64,000 bases of DNA from Saccharopolyspora erythraea (GCF_018141105.1 NZ_CP054839.1:4030001-4094000); one strand, 5' to 3'; positions 1 through 14,700 are shown, counted from the stretch's first letter. A program made the numbers and translations. The notes: generated from the letters alone by a model not told the origin.

Positions 1-2682
1 GAGGACGCCGGTGACGTCGGCGCGGCCGGGCTCGACGGTGACGAGCACCCCCTCCTCGGCGCCGTGGTCGAGTTCGCCGAGGGCAACGGCACGATCTTCA
101 CCGGCCGGATCTCCCGCCGCACGCACCCGTGGCTGGGCGACCACCTGGTCCACGGAGCGGTCGTCGTTCCCGGCAGCGCTCTCGCCGAACTGGCGCTGCG
201 CGCGGCGGAGGAAACCGGCTGCGGCGGGGTGGAGGAACTGACCCTCGAAGTGCCGCTGACCCTCCCGGAGAGCGGCGCTGTCCAGCTCCAGCTCCGGGTG
301 GAGGAAGCCGACGCTGCCGGACGCAGGCCGCTGACGATCCACGCGCGTCCCGAACCCCGTGACCACGATGAGGGGTGGACGTGCCACGCGCGTGGCGTCC
401 TCGGGCCGGTCGCCGCGGAAGCCGCGGACCTGACGGCATGGCCGCCGCGGGATGCCGCGGTCGTGGACGTCTCCTCCTGCTACGCGGAGCTGGCGGATGC
501 CGGGCTCGACTACGGGCCGCGTTTCCAGGGCCTGCGGCAGGTGTGGCGACACGGGGGCGGCGACCTGTACGCCGAGGTGGCCTTGCCCGATGACGCGGAC
601 GCCGTGCGCTTCGGGTTGCACCCGGCGTTGCTCGATGCGGCGTTGCACGCGATCCGTTACCTGTCCGGCGCGGACCTGGAGGGTGCCGCGCTGCCGTTCG
701 CCTGGAGCGGTCTGGGTCTGCACGCGGTGGGTGCGTCGGAGCTGCGCGTGCGGATCGCCCGTGCTGGCAAGGACACCGTGGCCGTGTCGCTGGCCGACGG
801 CACGGGCGCGCCGGTCGGCTCCATCGAGTCGCTGACCGTCCGCCCCGTGACAAGCGACCAGATCGCCGCGTCCAGCGGTGGTTCGCTGTTCCGGATGTCC
901 TGGGTCCCGGAGACCACGTCCGCGTCCCATGTCGGAACGGAGCGCTGGGCGCTCGTCGGCACCGGCCTCGAAGCGCTCGAAGAGGCGTTGCCGGTCCCCA
1001 GGTCCTACGCCGACCTGACCGAATGCCTGTCGAGCGGCGACGAGCCGCCTGAGGTGGTGGTTATCGCGGGCAGCACGACAGGCGGTGCGACGCGGGCGAC
1101 GGTCCGGATGCTCGACATCGTCCAAACCTGGTCGGCCGAGCCGCGCTTCGCCTCGACGCGGCTGGCCGTGTGCACCGGGGACCCGGAAATCGACATGGCC
1201 TCCGCGGCGGTGTGGGGATTCCTTCGCTCGGTCCAGGCCGAGAACCCCGGTCGGGTCGCGGTGGTGGCCCTGGATGACGACCCGGCCTCCTGCCGAGCCC
1301 TGCCCGGCGTTGTCGATGTACCGGAGTGCTTGGTGCGGTCGGGCCGGGTTTTCGCGCCGCGCCTGGAGCGCGTGCCGGGATCGGGCTCGGTGGTGTGGGA
1401 CGCCGGTGGCACGGTGGTGGTGACCGGCGGCACTGGTGTGCTGGGTCGTTTGGTGGCTCGCCATCTGGTCGTCGAGCACGGTGTGCGGCGGTTGCTCCTG
1501 CTGAGCCGTTCCGGCGGCGCCGACGACCTGGTCGGCGAGTTGGCGGGTCTCGGTGCCGAGGTCTCGGTCGCGGCGTGCGATGTGGCCGATCGGGAGGCGG
1601 TCGCCGGGGTGCTGGCGTCGGTTCCGGCGGAGTTCCCGGTGTCCGCCGTGGTGCACGCGGCGGGTGTGGTCGACGACGGTGTGGTGTCGTCGTTGTCCGC
1701 CGAGCGCGTGGAGGGCGTGCTGCGTGCCAAGGTGGACGGTGCGTTGGTGCTGGATGAGTTGACGCGGCACCTCGACCTGTCGGCGTTCGTCCTCTTCTCC
1801 TCCGCCGCGGCCACGATCGGCAGCGCGGGGCAGGCGAACTACGCCGCTGCCAACGCGTTCCTCGACGCGCTCGCGCACCGGCGCCGCAGCGCGGGCCTGC
1901 CCGCGCACTCACTGGCGTGGGGTTTGTGGGGGGAGCGCAGTGGGATCACCGGTGGGTTGTCGGATTCGGATCTGGCTCGGATGGCTCGGTCGGGGATCGT
2001 GCCGATGCCGAGCGAGGAGGCGTTGCGGTTGTTCGACACCGCACTCGCCACCGACGACGCCGTCCTGCTCCCGATGCGGCTGAACACCGCCGCACTCGCC
2101 GGACAGCACGACATATCCCCGGTGCTGCGCGGTCTCGTCAGGAGACCGGAACGGCGGGTCGCGATGTCCGGACCGCGTTCGCTCCTCGCCCGCCTCGGCG
2201 GGCAGCCCCCGGCCGAACGGCGGCAGACCGTGCTCGACCTGGTCCGCCGGGAGGTCGCCGGGGTCCTGGCGTACGGGTCGCCGGAACTCATCGGCGTGGA
2301 ACAGGCTTTCCAGGACCTCGGCTTCGACTCGCTGAGCGCCGTCGAACTGCGCAACCGGCTGTCGGCGGCGACCGATGTCCGGCTGTCGGCCACGGTGGTC
2401 TTCGACTACGCGAATCCCGCCGCCCTCGCCGATCACCTGCTGACGCAGCTCCCGCTCGAAGGCGCGGACCCGGCCGCGTCGGTGTCGGCGGAACTGGACC
2501 GACTGGAGGCGGCCCTGGCCGAGGCGTCGGCCGAACAGCTCGATCGGTCGCGGATCACGATGCGGCTCACCGCCCTGCTTGCGAAGTGGGGCGACGACAA
2601 CGACCACCCGGATGACCGGGACCTTTCGACCGTGAGCGACGACGAGCTGTTCGGCCTGGTCGACGAGCTCGGGTCGAACTGA
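1..2682 (+). CDS. Type I modular PKS subunit, 3' part (DH-KR-ACP-docking)
   Basis: The gene is open from the left edge, so its KS, AT and any earlier modules lie outside the window. The visible 893 residues begin in a dehydratase. Its HxxxGxxxxP motif is intact (His48) and so is the second catalytic Asp in LLDAALH (Asp212). A ketoreductase follows, with TGGTGVLG, a VVDD motif suggesting B-type, a catalytic Ser and Tyr614. The ACP carries GFDSL with Ser777 for the phosphopantetheine arm. No enoylreductase lies between DH and KR, so this module should leave an alkene. The last 70 or so residues form a helical C-terminal docking domain that should pair with the coiled N-terminus of the next subunit 28 bp downstream. 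The extender unit cannot be known because the AT is missing. Confidence 0.97.
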   Translation, partial: EDAGDVGAAGLDGDEHPLLGAVVEFAEGNGTIFTGRISRRTHPWLGDHLVHGAVVVPGSALAELALRAAEETGCGGVEELTLEVPLTLPESGAVQLQLRVEEADAAGRRPLTIHARPEPRDHDEGWTCHARGVLGPVAAEAADLTAWPPRDAAVVDVSSCYAELADAGLDYGPRFQGLRQVWRHGGGDLYAEVALPDDADAVRFGLHPALLDAALHAIRYLSGADLEGAALPFAWSGLGLHAVGASELRVRIARAGKDTVAVSLADGTGAPVGSIESLTVRPVTSDQIAASSGGSLFRMSWVPETTSASHVGTERWALVGTGLEALEEALPVPRSYADLTECLSSGDEPPEVVVIAGSTTGGATRATVRMLDIVQTWSAEPRFASTRLAVCTGDPEIDMASAAVWGFLRSVQAENPGRVAVVALDDDPASCRALPGVVDVPECLVRSGRVFAPRLERVPGSGSVVWDAGGTVVVTGGTGVLGRLVARHLVVEHGVRRLLLLSRSGGADDLVGELAGLGAEVSVAACDVADREAVAGVLASVPAEFPVSAVVHAAGVVDDGVVSSLSAERVEGVLRAKVDGALVLDELTRHLDLSAFVLFSSAAATIGSAGQANYAAANAFLDALAHRRRSAGLPAHSLAWGLWGERSGITGGLSDSDLARMARSGIVPMPSEEALRLFDTALATDDAVLLPMRLNTAALAGQHDISPVLRGLVRRPERRVAMSGPRSLLARLGGQPPAERRQTVLDLVRREVAGVLAYGSPELIGVEQAFQDLGFDSLSAVELRNRLSAATDVRLSATVVFDYANPAALADHLLTQLPLEGADPAASVSAELDRLEAALAEASAEQLDRSRITMRLTALLAKWGDDNDHPDDRDLSTVSDDELFGLVDELGSN

Positions 2683-2710
2683 AGCGAACGCAGCAGGGGG
2701 ATGAACTCGC

Positions 2711-5700
2711 GTGGCGAATGAGGAAAAGCTCCGGGACTACCTCAAGCGGGCCCTGGCCGAGGCGCAGAACGCGCAGCGCCGCCTCCGCGAGGTCGAGGAC
2801 GCCCACCGCGAACCGATCGCGATCGTCGGCATGGCGTGCCGCTATCCGGGCGGCGTGACCTCGCCGGAGGACCTCTGGCGGCTGCTGGCCGCCGGCACCG
2901 ACGCGGTGTCGGCCTTCCCGGCCGACCGCGGGTGGGACGTGCGGGACCTTCCCGTGCGCGAAGGCGGTTTCCTCCACGAGGCGGCTGAGTTCGATCCGTC
3001 GGTGTTCGGGATTTCGCCGCGTGAGGCGTTGGCGATGGATCCGCAGCAGCGGTTGTTGCTGGAGGTGTCGTGGGAGGCGTTCGAGCGGGCTGGTGTTGAT
3101 CCGTTGTCGGTTCGGGGGAGTCGGACCGGTGTGTTCGCGGGCGTGATGTACCACGACTACGCCACCCTGATGGACGCGGTGCCCAGCGAGCTTGAGGGGT
3201 TCATCGGCAACGGCAACGCCGCGAGCATCGCGACCGGCCGGGTGGCCTACACCTTCGGGATCGAGGGGCCGGCGGTCACCGTGGACACGGCCTGTTCGTC
3301 CTCGTTGGTGTCGCTGCACCTCGCGGTGCAGGCCCTGCGATCCGGTGAGTGCTCCATGGCGCTCGCGGGCGGTGTCACCGTCATGGCGACCCCGGGCACC
3401 TTCGTGGAGTTCGCTCGTCAGGGTGGGTTGGCGGCGGATGGTCGGTGCAAGGCGTTTTCGGATGGTGCGGATGGCACGGGTTGGTCCGAGGGTGCGGGGA
3501 TGTTGTTGGTCGAGCGTTTGTCGGATGCTCGGCGGCTCGGGCATCGGGTGTTGGCGGTGGTGCGTGGTTCGGCGGTGAATCAGGATGGGGCGTCGAATGG
3601 ATTGACGGCGCCGAATGGTCCGTCGCAGCAGCGGGTGATCTTGCAGGCGCTCACCAATGCCCGTTTGTCCACTCAGGATGTTGATGTGGTTGAGGGGCAT
3701 GGTACGGGTACTGCGCTTGGTGATCCGATTGAGGCGCAGGCGTTGTTGGCCGCGTACGGGCAGGGACGTGAGCTGGCGTTGTGGCTCGGTTCGGTGAAGT
3801 CGAATCTGGGGCATACGCAGGCGGCTGCTGGTGTGGCGGGCGTGATCAAGATGGTCATGGCGTTACGCCATGGCCTTCTGCCGAAGACTCTGCACGTGGA
3901 TGAGCCGTCTTCGCATGTGGATTGGTCTTCGGGTGCCATGTCGTTGCTGAAGGATGCGGTGGCGTGGCCTGAGGTCGATCGCCCGCGTCGTGCCGCGGTG
4001 TCATCGTTCGGCATCAGCGGAACCAACGCGCACGTCGTGCTCGAACAAGGCGACCCGTCGCATGAGCCGCGGGAACCGAGGAGCATCGGCCCGACCCCGT
4101 TCCTGCTCTCTGCTCGCAGCGAAGCAGCACTGACCGCGCAGGCGGAACGCCTCGCCGCGCACTTCGCCGACGATCCCGCGGCGGACCTCACCGACGTGGC
4201 GTATTCGCTGGCGACCTCGCGGGCGGCCCTGGACCACCGCGCGGTCGTGATCGCGGAGCGGCGGAACGAACTGCTGAGCGGGCTGTCCGAAACCGGATCG
4301 GTACGCGGACGGACGACTCCGGGCAAGTCGGGTTTTGTGTTTGGTGGTCAGGGTGGTCAGCGTTGGGGGATGGGTGCGGGGTTGTGTTCTCGCTTTCCGG
4401 TGTTCGCTGAGGCATTCGGTGCGGTGTGTGCTGGGTTGGATGTGCCGGTTCAGCGGGTGTTGTCCGGTGATGACCACGACTTGATCCATCAGACCTTGTA
4501 TGCGCAGTCCGGGACTTTTGCGGTTGAGGTGGGGCTGTTTCGGCTGTTGGAGTCGTGGGGCGTGGCTCCCGACTTCGTGCTGGGCCACTCGGTGGGTGAG
4601 TTGGCGGCTGCTCATGTTGCTGGGGTGTTGTCGCTTGCGGATGCGTGCAAGGTCGTTTCGGCGCGGGGCCGGTTGATGCAAGCCCTCGATTCTGGGGTGA
4701 TGGTGGCGGTGGCGGCTTCGGAAGAAGAAGTCGCGCCGTTGTTGAGCGACCGGGTTTCCATCGCGGCGGTGAATGGTCCGTTGTCGGTCGTCGTGTCGGG
4801 AGATGAGTCCGCGGTCGCGGAGATCGAGCAGTGTTTCCAGGGCCGTAGGGTGAAGCGGTTGCGGACGAGTCATGCGTTTCATTCGCCGTTGATGGATCCG
4901 ATGCTGGAGGAGTTCCGCGAGATCGTTGCGTCGGTGTCGCTGAACGCGCCGCGGATTCCGTTCGTTTCCACGGTGTCCGGTGCGCTTGCCGGTGCGGAGT
5001 TGGTCAGTCCGGACTACTGGGTGCGCAATGTCCGTGACACCGTCCGCTTCCTCGACGGCATGCGGACCCTCGGCGACCAAGGCGTGAACACTTTGTTGGA
5101 GCTGGGCCCCGACACCGTTCTCAGCTCCGCCGCCCAGGAGTGCGTTCCCGGCATCGCCGCGGCCTCCGCGCTGCGCGCCGGCCACGAGGAGAGCCGGTCG
5201 CTGCTGTCAGCGACGGCGCAGCTGCACGTCCGGGGCATCGGTGTCGACTGGGAGGGCGTGTTCGCCGAGCACGAGACTCGACGGGTCGACCTGCCGACAT
5301 ATCCGTTCCAGCGGCAGCGCTACTGGTTGCAGAGCAGGCAGGCCGTCGGCGCACTGCGCTCGTCGGGCATCAGCGCGGCCGAGCACCCGCTGCTCGACGC
5401 GGCGATCTCCATGGCAGGCTCGGACCGGCTGCTGCTGACCGGCAGGCTGTCGATCCAGTCGCAACCGTGGCTCGCCGACCACGTCGTCGCCGGGAAGGTG
5501 CTGTTCCCGGGCACGGGATTCGTCGAGCTGGCGGTGCGCGCCGGAGACCGGGTCGGCTACACGTGGATCGACGAACTCACCTTGCACGCACCGCTGCCCC
5601 TGTCGGAGAACGCCGCGACATGCCTGCAGATCGAGGTGTCCGAGCCCGACGGGTCCGGCACGCGGGGCATCGAGGTCCACTCCCGGCCGGACGACGCGCA

Positions 5701-8700
5701 GGACGACGACCCGTGGACGCTGCACGCGTCCGGAGCGCTGAGCCCGAGCGCTCCAGAGGCGCCAGTGGAATCGCGGGAATGGCCGCCTTCGGGCGCCGAA
5801 GCTTTGAGCGTGCAGGCCCTCTACGACGAGCTGGCAGCGCTCGGCCTGGAGTACGGACCCGCGTTCCGGGGGCTGCGGGCGGCCTGGCGGCGCGGTGCCG
5901 AGGTCTTCGCCGAGATAGAACTCCCCGATTCCGGCATCGCGGCGGCGGACTCGTTCGGCATCCACCCGGCACTGCTCGACGCGACCCTGCACGCCCTCGC
6001 CCTTCGCCCGGACGCGGAGCAGGCCCAGCTCCCCTTCGCATGGGGTGGCGTCCGGCTGCACGCCACCGGGGCGTCCTACCTGAGGGTCCGGCTCGCACCG
6101 GCTGACGGTGACGCGGTCGCTCTGGAGCTGGCCGATGCCGACGGCGCGCCGGTCGCCTCGGTGGACTCGCTGGTGCTCCGCCCGCTGCCCGCCGCGACGC
6201 CGGACGCCTCACGGCCGCACGACTCGCTTTTCCACCTCGCATGGGAAGAGCTGCCGCTGACCGGTGAACCCGCCGTCGGTCGCTGGGCCGTGCTCGGCGC
6301 ATCGAATCTCCTGCCCGACCTGGGGGATCTGCGTGTCGACTCCTTCACCGACATCGAGGGGCTGGTCGCCGCGGAAGTCGTGCCCGACGTCGTGGTCGGC
6401 GTGGCACCGGCAGGTGCGTCGGTGCGCGAGACCACGCGGTGGGGACTGGAGCTGGTCCAGCGGTTCGCCGCCGAGGAGCGGTATGCCGGGACGCGGCTCC
6501 TCGTCGTGACGTCGGGCGCGGTCGCCCCGGACGTCCGGGAGCTCGGCCACGCCGCGCTGTGGGGGTTGCTGCGTTCCGCGCAGGCCGAACACCCGGGCCG
6601 GATCGTGGTGGCCGATCTCGACGACTCGGCGGCTTCCTCGCACGCACTGCCCTCGGTGCTGGTCTCCGGGGAGGCGCAGTTCGCCGTCCGCGCCGGCCAG
6701 GTCCTCGTGCCGCGGCTGGCCAGGCGGTCGGCGCTGTCCGCGCCGTCGGGGCCGTGGAGGCTCGACGTCACCGCCAAGGGGACGCTGGAGAACCTCGCGC
6801 TCGTCCCGGCACCGGAGGCGCAGGCCCCGCTGAAGCCTGGACAGGTCCGGATCGCCGTGCGCGCCGCGGGGGTCAACTTCCGCGACGTGCTGATCGGGCT
6901 GGGCATGTACCCGGGTGAGGTCCAGCTCGGCGGTGAGGGCGCGGGTGTGGTCACCGAGGTCGCGCCGGACGTGACCGGCCTGGCCCCCGGCGACCGGGTC
7001 ACCGGCTTGTTCGGCGGATCGTTCGGCCCCTTCGCGGTCGCCGACCACCGCACCGTGGCGCGCATCCCCCGCGACTGGTCTTACGAGCAGGCCGCCGCGG
7101 TCCCGATCGCCTACCTGACGGCTTACCTCGGGCTGGTCGAGCTCGGTGCGCTGCGGGCGGGCGAGTCGGTGCTGGTGCACTCCGCCGCGGGCGGTGTCGG
7201 CACGGCGGCCGTGCAGCTCGCCCGCCACCTCGGTGCGCACGTCTTCGGCACGGCCAGCCCGGGCAAGTGGGACGCCGTGCGCGCCTTGGGCGTGGAGGAG
7301 GAGAACCTGGCGTCCTCGCGGACTCTCGACTTCGAACGGCACTTCCTCGCCGTCACCGGCGGGCGCGGTGTCGACGTGGTGCTGAACTCCCTCGCCGGTG
7401 AGCACCTCGACGCCTCGCTGCGGTTGCTGCCGCGCGGCGGTCGCTTCCTGGAGATGGGCAAGACCGACATCCGCGGTGCTGACGAGGTCGCCGAGGCGCA
7501 TCCGGGTGTCGCCTACGAGGCGTTCGACCTGATGCGCGTCCCACCGGAGCGGGTGCAGGTGATGCTCGCCGAGGTGCTCGAGCTGTTCGAACGCGGCGCG
7601 CTGAGCCTTCCCCCAATCACCTCCTGGCCGGTCTCGCGCGCCCCCGAAGCGTTCCGGCACGTCAGCCAGGCCCGGCACACCGGCAAGGTCGTGCTCACCG
7701 TGCCGGCCGCGCTCGACCCCGGCGGCACGGTGCTGATCACCGGAGGCACCGGGACGCTGGGTGCCCTCGTGGCCAGGCACCTCGTCGCCGAGCACGGCGT
7801 GCGGCACCTGGTGCTCACCAGCCGGCGGGGCCGCGACGCCGAGGGCGCCCGGCGGCTCGAAGCGGAGCTGGCGGAGCTCGGCATCGACGTGACGATCGCG
7901 GCCTGCGACGTCGCAGACAGGGACGCTGTTGCCGCCCTGATCTCCGCGCTCCCCGAAGCGCATCCGCTGACCGCGGTGGTGCACACAGCCGGTGTCACCG
8001 ATGACGCCTTGCTGGAGTCGATGACGCCCGAGCGCGTCGACCGCGTCCTGCGGCCGAAGGCCGACGCCGCGTGGAACCTGCACGAGCTGACCCGCCACCA
8101 CGACCTGGCGGCGTTCGTGCTGTTCTCCTCGCTCGCGGGCACCCTGGCCGGTCCGGGCCAGGCCAACTACGCGGCGGCCAACGCCGTTCTGGACGCGCTG
8201 GCGCACCAGCGGCGGTCCGAGGGGCTGCCCGCGCTGTCGCTGGCGTGGGGCTTGTGGGAGCAGAGCAGCGGGATCACCGGGCGGCTCACCGCGGCCGACC
8301 TCGCCCGCATGGAGCGCTCCGGTGTCGCCGCGCTCTCCGCCGAGGACGGCCTGCGCCTCCTCGACTCGGGTCTCGCGCTCGACGATGCGGTCCTGGTGCC
8401 GGCCAAGCTGAGCACCAGAGCGGGCGAGACGACTCCGGACCTGCTGCGCGGCCTGGTCAGAACACCGTCGCGGCGCGCGGCGAAAGCGCGTACCGGGGAC
8501 GGGGAAACCTCGCTGCGCGACCGCCTGACCGGGATGACCGCGGCCGAGCAGGAGCAGGCGTTGCTCGCGCTGGTCCGCGCCGAGGCCGCCGCAGTGCTCG
8601 GTTACGGCGACGCGGAAGCCGTCGACGCGGTGCGGGAGTTCCGCGACCTCGGCTTCGACTCGCTGTCGGCGGTCGAACTGCGCAACCGGCTCGCGCCACG

Positions 8701-11700
8701 GCTCGGGATCCGGCTTCCCGCGACGTTGGTGTTCGACTACCCGACACCGCAGGTCCTGGTCGAGCACCTGAGGCTGGAAGTCCTCGGCGCCACCCCGCGG
8801 ACCCCGGTGTCCGCGGCCGTCGAGGTCGCCGAGGACGAGCCGATCGCGATCATCGGCATGGCGTGCCGGTTTCCCCCGGACGTGTCCACCCCGGAAGAGC
8901 TGTGGCGGTTCCTGGTGGCCGGCGGCGACGGCATCACCGCCTTCCCCACCGACCGCGGCTGGGACCTCGACTCGCTGTTCGACCCGGACCCCGACCGGCC
9001 GGGCAAGTCCTACGTGCGGGAGGGCGGGTTCCTGCGCGGCGCCGGCGACTTCGACGCCGACTTCTTCGGGATCAACCCCCGCGAGTCGCTGGCCACCGAC
9101 CCGCAGCAGCGGCTGCTGCTGGAGACCTCGTGGGAGGCGTTCGAGCGGGCGGGAATCGACCCCGGGCAGGTGCGCGGCAGCCAGACCGGCGTCTTCGTCG
9201 GGGTGATGCGCCAGGACTACGGCCCCATGCTGCACCAGACGGCCGAGGGCGTCGAAGGCTACCGGCTGACCGGGAGCGCGGCCAGCGTTGCGTCCGGCCG
9301 CATCGCGTACTCCTTCGGCCTGGAAGGGCCGGCCATGACGGTGGACACCGCGTGCTCGTCGTCGCTGGTCTCGCTGCACCTCGCGGCGCAGGCGCTGCGC
9401 CGCGGCGAGTGCGCGATGGCGCTGGCCGGCGGGGCGACAGTGATGGCGACTCCGGGCATGTTCGTCGAGTTCAGCAGGCAGCGCGGGCTGGCGGCCGACG
9501 GGCGCTGCAAGGCGTTCTCCGCTTCGGCCGACGGCACCGGCTGGTCCGAGGGCGTCGGCATGCTGCTCGTCGAGCGGCTCACCGACGCCCAGCGGCTCGG
9601 GCACCGGGTGCTGGCCGTGGTGCGGGGTTCGGCGGTGAACCAGGACGGCGCGTCGAACGGCCTGACCGCGCCCAACGGCCCGTCGCAGCAACGCGTGATC
9701 CGCCAGGCGCTCGCTGCCGCGAAGCTGTCCACCGAGGACGTCGACGTCGTGGAGGCACACGGCACGGGCACCACGCTCGGCGATCCCATCGAGGCGCAGG
9801 CGCTGCTGGCGACCTACGGCCAGGACCGGCCGGCGGACCGGCCGCTGCTGCTCGGGTCGATCAAGTCCAACATCGGCCACACTCAGGCCGCCTCCGGTGT
9901 CGCGGGCGTCATCAAGGTGGTCCTGGCGCTGCGGGAAGGGCTGCTGCCCCGGACGCTGCACGTCGACGAGCCGAGCCCGCACGTGGACTGGTCGCCGAGC
10001 TCGGTCGCGCTGCTGACCGGCACCACTCCGTGGCCGGAGAGCCAGCGGCCGCGCCGCGCGGCCGTGTCGTCCTTCGGCGTGAGCGGAACCAACGCGCACG
10101 TGATCGTGGAGCAGGCCCCGGAGGCGGTCGCGCGGCCGTCGGGCGCCGAACCCCGTCCGCTGCCGTGGATCGTCACCTCCCGCACCGAGCCAGGACTGCG
10201 CGACCAGGCGAGCCGGCTCAGGGCGCACGCCGAGACGCATCCGGAGCAGGACACCGCGAGCGTCGGCTACTCGCTGGTCGCCGGACGGGCCATGCACCCG
10301 CATCGGGCAGCCGTACTGGGCGCTGACCGGGCGGATCTGCTGCGGGGACTCGACGCGCTGTCGGCGGGCGAGGAGGCGGCGAACCTCGTCATCGGTGCGG
10401 CGACCGGTCCGCGCAAGCTCGCGTTCCTGTTCCCGGGGCAGGGTTCGCAACGGCTGGGCATGGGCCTGCAACTGCCGGCCGAGTTCGACGGCTTCGCGAG
10501 CGCCTTCGAGGCGGTGTGCGACGAGCTCGACCGCCACCTGCGACGCCCGGTCCGCGAGGTGCTGCGCGCCGAGGCGGGATCGCAGGTGGCCGAGCTGCTC
10601 GACCAGACCGAGTACACCCAGGCGGCGCTGTTCGCCGTCGAGGTCGCGCTGTTCCGCCAGCTGGAGAGCTGGGGCCTGCGCCCGGACTTCGTCGCGGGGC
10701 ACTCGATCGGCGAGCTCACCGCCGCCCACGTGGCCGGGGCGCTCGGCCTCGACGCGGCGGCGGCGCTCGTCGCTGCCAGGGGCCGGCTGATGCAGCGAGC
10801 CCCGGCCGGAGGTGCGATGGTCGCGGTCCAGGCAGGCGAAGATGCGGTGTCGGAGATGCTGGCCGGCCTGGAGGACAGGGTCGGCATCGCGGCCGTGAAC
10901 GGTCCGAATTCCGTGGTGCTCTCCGGCGATGCCGACGTCGTCGAGCGGATCGCCGGGCAGTGGCAGGAACGGGGACGCAGGATCCGGCGGCTGCGGGTCA
11001 GCCACGCCGCCCACTCCCCGCACATGGACGGAATTCTCGCAGAGTTCCGCTCCGCGGTGTCGGGGGTGGAGTTCTCACGGCCGGAGATCCCGATCGTGTC
11101 CACCGCGACGGGCGAGGTGCTCAGCGCAGAGGAGATCGCCGCGCCGGAGCACTGGGTACGCCACCTGCGGGGCGCCGTGCGGTTCCTGCCCGCCGTCCAG
11201 CGCCTCGCCGAGGCAGGCGTCACCGCGTTCGCGGAGGTCGGCCCGGGCGGGGTGCTGTCGGCGATGGCGCAGGACTGCCTCCCGGAAGCCGCTGAGAACG
11301 CGGTGATCGTGCCGTTGTCGCCCAGCGACCGCGCCGAAGGCCCGAGTCTGCTGGAGGCCGTCGCCCGGCTGCACGTCCACGGGGTCGAGCCGGACTGGTC
11401 CGCCGTCGTCGCGGGCCGGGAGCCGGCGCGGGTGGAGCTGCCGACCTACGCCTTCCAGCGGCGGCGGTTCTGGCTGCCGAGCACCAGCGCCGACGCGTCT
11501 TCGACCGGGCTCGACGCGCTCGGCCACCCGCTGCTCGGCGCGGCGGTGCCACTGGCCGACGAGGACGGGTTCCTGTTCACCGGACGCCTCTCGGCCGCGA
11601 GCCACCCGTGGCTCGCCGACCACGTCGTGTCCGGCAGGGTGCTGCTGCCCGGCACCGCCTTCGTCGACCTCGCGTTGCGCGCGGGCGCGGAACTCGGGTG

Positions 11701-14700
11701 CGGTCAACTGGCCGAGCTGACCATCGATGCCCCGCTGGTGCTGCCCGAACACGGCAAGGTCGCGCTCCAGCTCGTGGTGGGGCCTGCCGACGAGTCCGGC
11801 AGGCGAGCGCTGGACTGCTACTCGCGACCCGACTCCGCGCTCTCCGAGTCGTGGACGCGGCATGCGAGCGGGACGCTCGCGCCCGTGGTCGACGTTGCCG
11901 GCGAACCGGACGACTGGCCGGTGGACGACGGTGAGGAACTCGACCTCGACGGGCTCTACGAGGTGTTCGCCGAGCGCGGGTTCGAATACGGCCCCGCGTT
12001 CCGCGGGTTGCGCAGCGCGAAGCGGAGGGGCACCACGGTCTTCGCCGAGGTCGCCGCGCCGGAGTCCGAACGAGCTCCGGTCGGCGGGTTCGTCCTGGAC
12101 CCGGCGCTGCTGGACGCCGCGCTGCACGTCCTCGGCTTCGGCGGAGAGGGCGAGCAGGCGCGGCTGCCGTTCTCGTGGAGTGGCGTGACGCTGCACGCGC
12201 CCGGGGCCACGGCCCTGCGCGTGCGGGTCGACATCACCGGCGAGGGCACTGCCTCGTTGGCCGTCCACGACGAGACCGGCGCACCGGTGGCGTCGGTGGA
12301 ATCGCTGGTGCTGCGGCCGGTTCCCGAGTCGCTGCTCGCCTCCTCCGGTGACGCTGATGCGTTGTTCGCCGTGGAGTGGGCCGCCCGGTCGGGCCCGGCT
12401 GCGGTGCCCGGCACGGTTGGTGTGCTCGGTGACGACCTCGGGGTCGCGGAGGAACTGCGGGCAGCCGGGGCCGAGGTCGTGGTCTACCCGGACGTCGAAT
12501 CCGCGGCTGCCGCCGAACTGCCCGAGGTGGTCCTGGCGCCGATGCATTCGGACGCCGCTTCGGGTGCGGCACAACTCGCCCACCGCGCACTGCCGCTGTT
12601 GCAGACATGGCTGGCCGACGATCGGTTCAACGCGACGCGACTGGTGCTGGTGACACGGGGAGCCGTCGCCACTCGAGACAGTGCGGACGTGCCGGAGATG
12701 GCCGCCGCACCGGTGTGGGGCCTCGTGCGGTCCGCGCAGTCGGAGAACCCGGGACGTTTCGGCCTGCTCGACGTGGACGATGCGCCGGGCGCTGCCCTGC
12801 TCAGCGCCGTGTCATCCGGAGAACCGCAGGTCGCACTTCGCGGGGACGCCGTGCTGACGCCGCGACTGGTCCGCGCGCAGCGCGCCGAAGCGGACGACCT
12901 ACCGCGCTGGGACGGCGACGGCACCGTGCTGATCACCGGGGGACTCGGCGCGCTGGGTGCGGAGGTGGCCCGGCATCTTGTAGCCGAACACGGAGTCCGC
13001 CACGTCGTGCTCGCCGGTCGTCGCGGACGCGCGACCGACGGCGCCGGTGCACTCGAAGAGGAGCTGATCGGTCTCGGCGCCACCACGGTGACCATCGCGG
13101 CGTGCGACGTCGCGAACCGCGAGGCCCTGGCGGCACTTCTGGACGCCATTCCCGGCGAGCGTCCGCTCACCGGCGTCGTGCACGCCGCCGGGGTTCTGGA
13201 CGACGGTGTCGTGGAGTCGCTCACCCCGGCACGGGTCGACCGGGTCCTGAGGCCGAAGGCCGACGCCGCGTGGAACCTGCACGAGCTGACCCGCGAAGCG
13301 CCGCTGACCGCGTTCGTGCTCTTCTCGTCCGCAGCCGGGATGCTGGGCAGCCCGGGACAGGGCAACTACGCCGCCGCGAACGCTTTCCTCGATGCCCTGG
13401 CAATGCACCGGCGGGCCGAAGGGCTGCCCGCGCAGTCCCTGGCCTGGGGGCTGTGGTCGGGCGGCATGAGCGGCGAGCTAGACGAGGCGGCGCGCAAGCG
13501 GCTCGCGCGGCTCGGCATGTCCGCACTGGCACCGGACGAGGGGATGCGGCTGTTCGACACCGCCGCCGCCACCGGCCGGACCTTGCTGGCCCCGGTGCGG
13601 CTCGACACCGCCGCCCTGCGCGAACAGGCGCGGACCGGCGAGCTCCCGCCGCTCCTGCGCGGCCTGGTGAAGGTCGCACCGCGGCCCGACCGCGCCACGA
13701 CGTCGACGCTCGCGCCCCGGCTGGCGGGCCTCGGCGAGGCGGAGCAGACCCGGCTGCTGGTCGACACCGTCCGCGCGGCCGTCGCCGCCAGCCTCGGGCA
13801 CGATCGGCCGGACGCGATCGACGCTCAGCGCGCGTTCACCGATCTCGGTTTCGACTCGCTGACCTCGGTGGAACTGCGCAACCGTCTCACCAGGACGGCA
13901 GGAGTGCGGTTGGCCGCCACCCTCGCCTTCGACCACCCCACGGTGGCGGCGGTCGCCGAGCACCTCCGGCAGCGGCTGACCGACGCGGCCCCGGAGCGCG
14001 TCCGGCCGGTCACCACCACGGCGGCTGCGGACACCGATCCCATCGCGATCGTGGGAATCGGTTGCCGCTACCCGGGCGGGGTGCGGTCACCGGAGGACCT
14101 GTGGCGGCTGGTCGCCAACGGCGAGGACGGCATCTCGGCGTTCCCCGGTGATCGGGGTTGGGATGTGGAGGGGTTGTTCGACCCGGATCCGGACCGCGCG
14201 GGCAAGAGCTACGTCCGGGAAGGCGGTTTCCTGCACGACGCGGCTGCCTTCGATGCCGGGTTCTTCGGGATCTCGCCGCGTGAGGCGTTGGCGATGGATC
14301 CGCAGCAGCGGTTGTTGCTGGAGGCATCGTGGGAGGCGTTCGAACGCGCCGGGATCGACCCCGCGGGACTGCGCCACAGCCAGACCGGCGTGTTCGTCGG
14401 CGTGATGTACCACGACTACGCCACCCGGCTGCCGGCCACACCCGCGTCGGTGGAGGGATATCTCGGCGCCGGCACCGCGGGCAGCGTGGCCTCCGGCCGG
14501 CTTTCCTACACCTACGGGCTGGAAGGCCCGGCGGTCACGGTGGACACGGCGTGCTCCTCGTCGCTGGTCGCTCTGCACCTGGCAGTGCGCGCGCTGCGAC
14601 AGGGGGAGTGCTCCCTGGCGCTGGCCGGTGGCGTGACGGTCATGGCGACACCCGGCACCTTCGTGGAGTTCAGTCGTCAGCGGGGGTTGGCGCCGGATGG

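Noticed and set aside
6209-11023. Very long open frame on the minus strand opposite the PKS (1604 codons), and similar ones at 40540-44124 (minus) and 27976-31524 (plus)
   Set aside because: They mirror strong genes, have repetitive Arg/His/Gly/Gln-rich translations with no domain, and are expected from GC-rich codons read on the other strand.
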